Part shown: positions 42,540 to 46,747 of the stretch, in pieces | Layout of the letters: the number at the start of each line of letters is the position of its first letter | Numbering within the stretch: the stretch's first letter is position 1 | Source: Aporhodopirellula sallentina SM41 | Lineage (GTDB): Bacteria > Planctomycetota > Planctomycetia > Pirellulales > Pirellulaceae | Assembly (NCBI RefSeq): GCF_000346505.1 | Contig: NZ_ANOH01000135.1 | Location: 1 to 46,747, forward strand | Direction of reading: 5' to 3' | Length of the DNA stretch: 46,747 bases | Translations under genes and position numbers: made by a program | Notes under the pieces: model-generated | Database searches by the model: none | What the model saw: only the letters and a program-made list of their open reading frames with translations | Told to the model about the DNA's origin: nothing

Positions 42540-42898
42540 GGTCCAACTAAGTCTCGCCCGCTGTCGCGGACTCTCGGATGCCTTGGCAGGATTCGCGTGC
42601 GGTACGCGAAAGCTTCCCGGGGCATTGCCGCAGTATTGCCGGCTCGCCGCATTCTATCCTGTCAGTGGCCGTGCGTGCGAGTACGGCGAATTTGTCACGC
42701 GGCTCGCGTGAGCAGAATGGCTGTGAGGCCTCGAGTCGAAGCATCAGGCGATGATTCGAGCCGAACACGCTCAAGAACCCGAGTGCTTATGCGCTTCGGC
42801 TCACCAGGGAACCTGACGTGGGAATGGGCTCGGGAGTGGGATGAGGCAGTTACACATTGGGATCGCGAAACATGCCAAAAGATAGGGTGAGGCCTCTT
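42540..42898. other. Intergenic region upstream of the DUF6384 gene
   Basis: Promoter side of the DUF6384 unit. Two imperfect hairpins are visible: CTCGAGTC / GATTCGAG (about 42730-42760) and AGCCGAA (42759-42765) / TTCGGCT (42795-42801). GTGAGGCCTC appears at 42723 and again at 42887. No gene seen; a 126-codon open frame starting at 42510 lacks support. Confidence 0.5.
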
Positions 42899-43185
42899 GA
42901 ATCACCGAAAGTCTTGGCGGGCTGTTGATTTATTTAATAGTCAACCTGTATTCGTTTAACCGGTAGCCGTAGGCGACGTGCAGTGGCAAGTAGGTCGCCT
43001 TTGGCTGCCCGTTAAACGCAATACCGTTCAATTTTCGTTTAACCCGTGCCCGAAGGGTAGGTTGTGTTCCGTCAAGCGTCGCCTACGGTTACCGGTTAAA
43101 CGAAAACGCCACAACCCGGTGCTTCATTGAACGGTATTGCCGTAAAACGATTAAATCGACAAACCGTTGGCAACTTTCGCTACGG
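42899..43185. repeat. TTGGC-loop hairpin repeat interrupted by a 248-bp block
   Basis: Left half GAATCACCGAAAGTC-TTGGC ends at 42918; right half TTGGC-AACTTTCGCTACGG resumes at 43167. Together they make one copy of the family, with TTGGC present on both sides of the inserted block 42919-43166. Confidence 0.7.
42919..43166. mobile_element. Candidate MITE-like palindromic element
   Basis: 248-bp block flanked by TTGGC duplicates, with weak terminal inverted repeats (GGCTGTTGATTTA at the left; reverse complement of the right end reads GGTTTGTCGATTTA). Inside are four copies of a 26-bp unit in alternating orientation (42953-42978 +, 42993-43018 -, 43036-43061 +, 43077-43102 -), all starting CGTTTAAC; the outer two match at 25 of 26 positions. 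A perfect 14-bp inverted repeat GCAATACCGTTCAA (43018-43031 / 43127-43140) is also present. No ORF. Confidence 0.55.
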
Positions 43186-43217
43186 CCTCAACTCTGCGTT
43201 TTGGCTGCAGCAATCCA

Positions 43218-44957
43218 CTAAAGCTCTTTGGCGTCTTCCTCGTCCGATGGGGCCTCGTCGGTTGCGTCCTCATCCGACTCGTCGTCGCGGTAGTAGGTTC
43301 GTTTCGATTTGGGCAATGGGTCAAACGCGAGCTGGTCGACCAGGACGCCTTGCTCCTTCGCCATTCGAAGCGTCGCGACGGTATCGCCGTATCCGCCGCC
43401 GACTTCGGTGATGCCGCGGATCAGTCCCGCTAGCGTGGCATCAACTTCTGCGAAAGCGTCGGGGCGACCGGGGCGGAAACGGCTGATTCGCAAACGAGCG
43501 TTCACCGATCCGTTCAGTGAGGCTTCGTTGGCGTTCATCCGGCGAACGATCATTCCCGCCGGGCCGATGAAGAACGACTTCAACGCCAACGGCGAGACCT
43601 CGCCCATCAGAACCACTTCGGGTTTTCGCGTCAGGGACACGACCACGGCGGGCGGGCCGTTGGACTTGATTTGGTACAAACGAAATTGACCGTTGAGGTT
43701 TTCGCCGCCGAGTGACGAGCGGGCGTCCTTGCGATCACGCATCACGGTCATCGCACCGTAGCGAGTCTCGAGGCTGTCTTCGTCGAGCAGTTCTTGCAGA
43801 CCGGTCACCGCCGAGGAGTGTTCGAGACCTAGCAGCGCCGACAGCGACGGGGATCGAAACGCGGGTTCGTTGCGAATGCCCGCGAGCAACGGTTCCACCG
43901 CTTCGCTGCGATCGAGGTAAGCGAGCGCTTCGGCGGCGTAGAAACGCAGTTCGGGATTGGTGAGGTTGCAGGCTTCGACGAGCGTCGGGATGGCCCCTTC
44001 GCCGATCGCCTCGAGTTGCAGCGCCGCATCGGCAGCTTCGGCGGGGACTCGCAGTCTTTCGCTCAGTTTAACCAACCGGGCTTGGGTATCGCTCGATTCC
44101 GGGGCGACCGAAATCGCACGGACGACTTGCAGCAGCCGTTCTTCGTGATGTCGATAGCGTGGGTGGACATCGATCTCGATAAAATCGTCCTCGATCGCTT
44201 TCGCGATACCACGCCGGGTGGTTCCGTCAAAGAAATAGAATCGTCGGTTGATGGCCTCGGCGATCGCTTTGGCCATTTTGACGTGTTGGAATTTCGGACG
44301 CAGGACGAGTCCGAGTTTGCGATCGGTTTGGACCAGGCCTCCCGAGAGCACTCGGCCGGACACGTGAAGGGTTGTGTCGTCGGTTCCGTCAAAGTCGCCG
44401 CGGGTCAGCACCGGACCGGTCCCGATCGCCAGCACTTCGCTGCTGCGAACGGAGTTGTTCAGAAGCTGTTGATGCCGCAAACGGGTGTCGAGCAACCAGC
44501 CGCCGTGCAGGTCGGTGGCTTCAGTCTTCGGCGGAGTCAAAATTTGCAGGTCGATCGAATCGCCGCGACGGGCACCCGGAGGGATCAGGCCGCGAACTTG
44601 GACCAGGGCGTTGTCGTTCTGTTCGAGAAAACCGTTCGGGTCAGCGACTTCGTTGCGTTTCATCTCGTCGAGCAGTTGATCGCGGAAACTCGACGGCAAC
44701 GCAGGCCCGCCCGTTCCCGGCAATTGGTTAACGACGGCGACGCCGTCCACCCGGATCTCATTGAGCCCATGAGGAATGGCGGCCTCCCGTACGAGGTCCG
44801 GTGGCTCGGGAACTCGCATCAGCTTTTCGAGATGTTCGCTGTCGTCCTTATTGCCGCGACTGAGCCACGAGGCACATCCGGTCGACAACAGCATCCCAAG
44901 GCAAATGGCCGCTCTGCAGAGAGGATGGGTTGGGAGTCCGGACATGGTGTCATTCAC
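43218..44957 (-). CDS. Lipoprotein with FlgI-like (P-ring) domain and HEAT repeats
   Basis: 579 residues. A lipobox LLSTGC puts the lipidated Cys at 28, so the protein is anchored in a membrane. The next part resembles FlgI: RVDGVAVVNQLPGTGGPALPSS, ALVQVRGLIPPGARRGDSIDLQI, LHGGWLLDTRL, GRVLSGGLVQTDRKLGLVLRP and MAKAIAEAINRRFYF. The middle (about residues 305-400) has HEAT-type helical pairs (AIPTLVEACNLTNPELRFYAAEALAYL, AVEPLLAGIRNEPAFRSPSLSALLGL). A C-terminal beta-rich domain ends in an acidic tail (DDESDEDATDE). No flagellar genes are nearby and the protein is much longer than FlgI. It ends close to the repeat block at 43166. Function unknown; perhaps a ring- or envelope-associated structural protein. 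Confidence 0.82.
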   Translation of the reverse strand: MNDTMSGLPTHPLCRAAICLGMLLSTGCASWLSRGNKDDSEHLEKLMRVPEPPDLVREAAIPHGLNEIRVDGVAVVNQLPGTGGPALPSSFRDQLLDEMKRNEVADPNGFLEQNDNALVQVRGLIPPGARRGDSIDLQILTPPKTEATDLHGGWLLDTRLRHQQLLNNSVRSSEVLAIGTGPVLTRGDFDGTDDTTLHVSGRVLSGGLVQTDRKLGLVLRPKFQHVKMAKAIAEAINRRFYFFDGTTRRGIAKAIEDDFIEIDVHPRYRHHEERLLQVVRAISVAPESSDTQARLVKLSERLRVPAEAADAALQLEAIGEGAIPTLVEACNLTNPELRFYAAEALAYLDRSEAVEPLLAGIRNEPAFRSPSLSALLGLEHSSAVTGLQELLDEDSLETRYGAMTVMRDRKDARSSLGGENLNGQFRLYQIKSNGPPAVVVSLTRKPEVVLMGEVSPLALKSFFIGPAGMIVRRMNANEASLNGSVNARLRISRFRPGRPDAFAEVDATLAGLIRGITEVGGGYGDTVATLRMAKEQGVLVDQLAFDPLPKSKRTYYRDDESDEDATDEAPSDEEDAKEL

Positions 44958-45060
44958 AGGTGAAAGGGCGGGACTTGGGGTTTGCCTTCAATTCGTTTCG
45001 ATAGAGCTAGTGAATTACCCGCGTCGAACACAAGATCAGTGGCAAATCCTGAGGGTCTGC

Positions 45061-45081
45061 GAGTGCACCTGATGGTTTGCG
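45061..45081 (+). repeat. IS left terminal inverted repeat
   Basis: Begins GAGTGCACCTGATGG and pairs with the right end at 46727-46747 with one mismatch. Confidence 0.9.
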
Positions 45082-45159
45082 ATTGGCATGGTGTTTGATT
45101 GGGTGAGTGGCGAGAATGAGTTCTTTTCCCATGAACTTCGGTAAGCCAGGAGGGCTAGG

Positions 45160-45516
45160 ATGGCCATTTCACCAAAGAATCGTGCTCGTGCCTTGGAGAT
45201 CGCCAAGGAATTAAATGAAATCAATGGCGGGCGATACCACGACGACGGGACACCCAAGACTTTCGACGAGCTCGAGATCGAAACTGATGAGCTGACGGAT
45301 CTGCTCAGTTCATTGGCCCTGAACCAATCGGCCAAGGAATTGCCCAACGAAGAAAGGCCCATCCGCTGTCCCCAGTGCAAAGCGGTGCCCAAGCCACACG
45401 ACCCTGACGACGATGAGCCGATGATCATTCAAACCGCTCGCGGCGAGGCCGAGTGGGTCAACGAAGGCTACTTTTGCCGGCGATGTCGCCGGTCTTTTTT
45501 TCCCTCGGCTGGCTGA
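45160..45516 (+). CDS. ISKra4 transposase, N-terminal zinc-ribbon part (frame A)
   Basis: 118 codons. The N-terminus is helical (ARALEIAKELNEI), and the C-terminus is the ISKra4 zinc ribbon: CPQCK (residues ~69-73), EAEWVNEGYFCRRCRRSFFP. In intact family members this ribbon continues directly into a helix-rich region followed by the DDE core. Here the frame ends at TGA 45514 shortly after FFPSAG, and the core is in the +1 frame. The join point is the run of seven T followed by CCC at 45495-45504. Alone this product would lack catalysis; its likely roles are part of a fusion or a DNA-binding regulator. Confidence 0.85.
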   Translation: MAISPKNRARALEIAKELNEINGGRYHDDGTPKTFDELEIETDELTDLLSSLALNQSAKELPNEERPIRCPQCKAVPKPHDPDDDEPMIIQTARGEAEWVNEGYFCRRCRRSFFPSAG

Positions 45517-45517
45517 A

Positions 45518-46723
45518 TTGGCACTCCGCGTCGAAGCGACCATCAGCCCCAAGGTCGAACGAAAGATGGTCTACGCCGGGGCCAACAAAGCAAGCTACCA
45601 AGTCGCCAGCGACGACCTCCGAGAACTCGCCGAACTGGACATCAAGACCGAGCGAATCCGACTCGCGACGCTGCGAAACGGCAAGGCTCGACGCAACCTG
45701 GATCAGATCTTGCAGGAAGCCTTCCTCGAGAAATCCATTCCCGACCAGAACCACTCCGGCCCGGCCGACAAAGAGGCTTGCGAGTTGGCCGTTGTGATGA
45801 GCGATGGAGGACGCTACCAGCAGTTCAATCGCGGTGAGGAGAAACCGGAGTCGGATAGCTTCTGGAAAGAAAGCCGCATGGCGATCTTGCTATCGATGAA
45901 AACGAAGTCTCATCGAGAAGACCCCGACGCCGAACTGCCTGACTTTCTGCAAGACGTTTGCATCGCCAAGAAACTCGCTGAAATGGGGAAGGTGGCCGGT
46001 GAAAACCTGAAAGCTGACCGCAGTGATTCAAGTGATCAGTCACCATGGCAACGCCCCGAACTGCTCAGTAAAGATGTCGTCGCCAGCGGTAAAAGCTGGA
46101 ACGAGTTCGGGCCGATGGTGGCAAGTGCGGCGTGGTACGCGGGCTTTTTCAAAGCGACCGAGCGGGTCTTCGTCTCGGATGGTTCGACGGCGATCGAATC
46201 GATGCAGCAGCAGTGGTTTGGCACCTTCACCAGCGTGTTGGACATCATGCATGCGTTGTCGTACAGTTTGGCTGCGGCGCGGGCAATCTCCCCAGAGGCC
46301 GCGCAGTCGTGGGAGTGTTATCGTCGTTTCGCCACGTTGATCTGGCAGGGGAAAGTCGACGAGGTGATTGCGGAACTGGATCAGCATCAGCTGGAACTTG
46401 GAGATCCTCCAAGAGATGCGAGTGACACCGATCCCCGAGAGATCGTTCGCCGGTCGGGAGTGTACTACCGCAATCATCGTGGCCGGATGAATTACCCGGA
46501 ATACCGCCGTCGCGGCTATCCGCTGACCAGTTCGATCATGGAATCGACGGTCAAGCAGGTCAATCGACGAGTCAAAGGCAGCGAGAAATTCTGGTCAACC
46601 GACGGTGGCGAAGCCGTGTTGGGCCTTCGCGCAGCCTACATTAGCGACAGCGAGCCTATGAACGAGTACTGGAAGCACACCCAGCAAACCACCAACGGCT
46701 GCCGAGCCTACCTCGCCGCCTGA
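45518..46723 (+). CDS. ISKra4 transposase, DDE catalytic part (frame B)
   Basis: 401 codons from TTG 45518, in the +1 frame relative to the previous ORF; read upstream, frame B gives FFPRLAELALRVEATISPKVERKMVYAGANKAS, which continues the family sequence after the zinc ribbon. The catalytic triad is present: the first Asp in VVMSDGGRYQQF, the second in VSDGSTAIESMQQQWFGTF (followed by LDIMHAL), and the Glu in MESTVKQVNRRVKGSEKFW. The RMNYPEYRRRGYPLTSSIMES segment is typical of ISKra4. A natural initiation site is not apparent, so expression by +1 frameshifting or slippage at the T7-CCC run is more likely than independent translation. Confidence 0.9.
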   Translation: MALRVEATISPKVERKMVYAGANKASYQVASDDLRELAELDIKTERIRLATLRNGKARRNLDQILQEAFLEKSIPDQNHSGPADKEACELAVVMSDGGRYQQFNRGEEKPESDSFWKESRMAILLSMKTKSHREDPDAELPDFLQDVCIAKKLAEMGKVAGENLKADRSDSSDQSPWQRPELLSKDVVASGKSWNEFGPMVASAAWYAGFFKATERVFVSDGSTAIESMQQQWFGTFTSVLDIMHALSYSLAAARAISPEAAQSWECYRRFATLIWQGKVDEVIAELDQHQLELGDPPRDASDTDPREIVRRSGVYYRNHRGRMNYPEYRRRGYPLTSSIMESTVKQVNRRVKGSEKFWSTDGGEAVLGLRAAYISDSEPMNEYWKHTQQTTNGCRAYLAA

Positions 46724-46726
46724 TCA

Positions 46727-46747
46727 CGCAAACCGTCAGGTGCACTC
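46727..46747 (-). repeat. IS right terminal inverted repeat
   Basis: Ends GTCAGGTGCACTC on the plus strand at the window's final base; reverse complement matches the left repeat at 20 of 21 positions. Confidence 0.9.

Larger units (their letters stand above)
45061..46747 (+). mobile_element. ISKra4-family insertion sequence (complete, 1687 bp)
   Basis: Inverted repeats of 21 bp lie at 45061-45081 (GAGTGCACCTGA at its outer end) and 46727-46747, matching at 20 of 21 positions. Two frames inside encode an ISKra4 transposase. The right repeat ends on the last base of the window, so a target duplication on that side cannot be checked. The element sits 104 bp upstream of the lipoprotein gene start and could affect its promoter. 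Confidence 0.93.

Noticed and set aside
42510-42890. 126-codon plus-strand frame upstream of DUF6384 gene
   Set aside because: Spans hairpin repeats, Arg-rich, and starts inside the antisense of the DUF6384 coding region.
42953-43102. CRISPR array
   Set aside because: The repeat units alternate in orientation, differ from each other and have no unique equal-length spacers; no cas genes are nearby.
45036-45428. 130-codon minus-strand frame across the IS left end
   Set aside because: Antisense of the zinc-ribbon ORF and crosses the IS boundary, so it cannot be an ancestral gene.
1-46747. rRNA or tRNA genes
   Set aside because: I looked at each gap for tRNA-like cloverleaf sequence and rRNA motifs and recognised none.

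Overview
The window looks like chromosomal DNA of a marine planctomycete of the Pirellulaceae (Rhodopirellula-like). This rests on the families present: an ECF sigma factor paired with a serine/threonine kinase, DUF1598 and DUF6384 proteins, a eukaryotic-type UDP-sugar pyrophosphorylase, secreted glycoside hydrolases, many conserved proteins without a named function, and intergenic gaps packed with palindromic repeats. The genus is an inference; no rRNA or tRNA gene was found.

Layout. 1-4861 (minus strand): a LOG-family protein, then a tight ygfZ / ECF sigma factor / Ser-Thr kinase run, with the kinase cut by the window start. 5197-7774 (plus): a conserved protein of unknown function and an SNF2-family helicase whose 5' end is unresolved. 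8147-16905: three exported glycoside hydrolases, GH95 fucosidase-like (+), GH2 galactosidase-like (-) and GH78 rhamnosidase-like (+). They suggest breakdown of a fucose-, galactose- and rhamnose-containing polysaccharide. 17032-20909 (minus): a DUF1598 protein, a Dabb-domain protein and Rho. 21708-24037 (minus): an acetate-symporter-like transporter with its DUF485 partner. 24322-26531 (plus): PabB and a double-DUF3467 protein. 26846-33831 (plus): a very large protein that I identify as a PPi-type phosphoenolpyruvate carboxykinase, then PurD and a UDP-sugar pyrophosphorylase. 34173-37887 (plus): an overlapping three-gene MacA/MacB-like ABC export operon. 37946-44957 (minus): an FHA-EAL fusion, a small exported protein, a coiled-coil protein with a DUF6384 protein, and a lipoprotein joining a FlgI-like domain to HEAT repeats. 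45061-46747: a complete ISKra4-family insertion sequence whose right inverted repeat ends on the last base of the window.

The most unusual content is in the gaps. At least four families of palindromic repeats occur. The hairpin family with core CGAAAGTC-TTGGC-GACTTTCG is found at six loci. One copy (42899-43185) is split at its loop by a 248-bp block that holds four alternating copies of a CGTTTAACC... repeat, has weak terminal inverted repeats and is flanked by TTGGC on both sides; it looks like a small non-autonomous mobile element inserted in a REP hairpin. The insertion sequence encodes its transposase in two frames joined at a T7-CCC run, consistent with +1 frameshifting.

How the genes work together. 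The sigma factor-kinase pair overlaps by 11 bp and is probably one signalling unit. The ABC export genes overlap and form one pump. The PPi-type PEPCK would connect pyrophosphate to the PEP/oxaloacetate node. The glycoside hydrolases would feed deoxysugars into catabolism, but no sulfatase, SusCD pair or deoxysugar catabolic gene is visible here.
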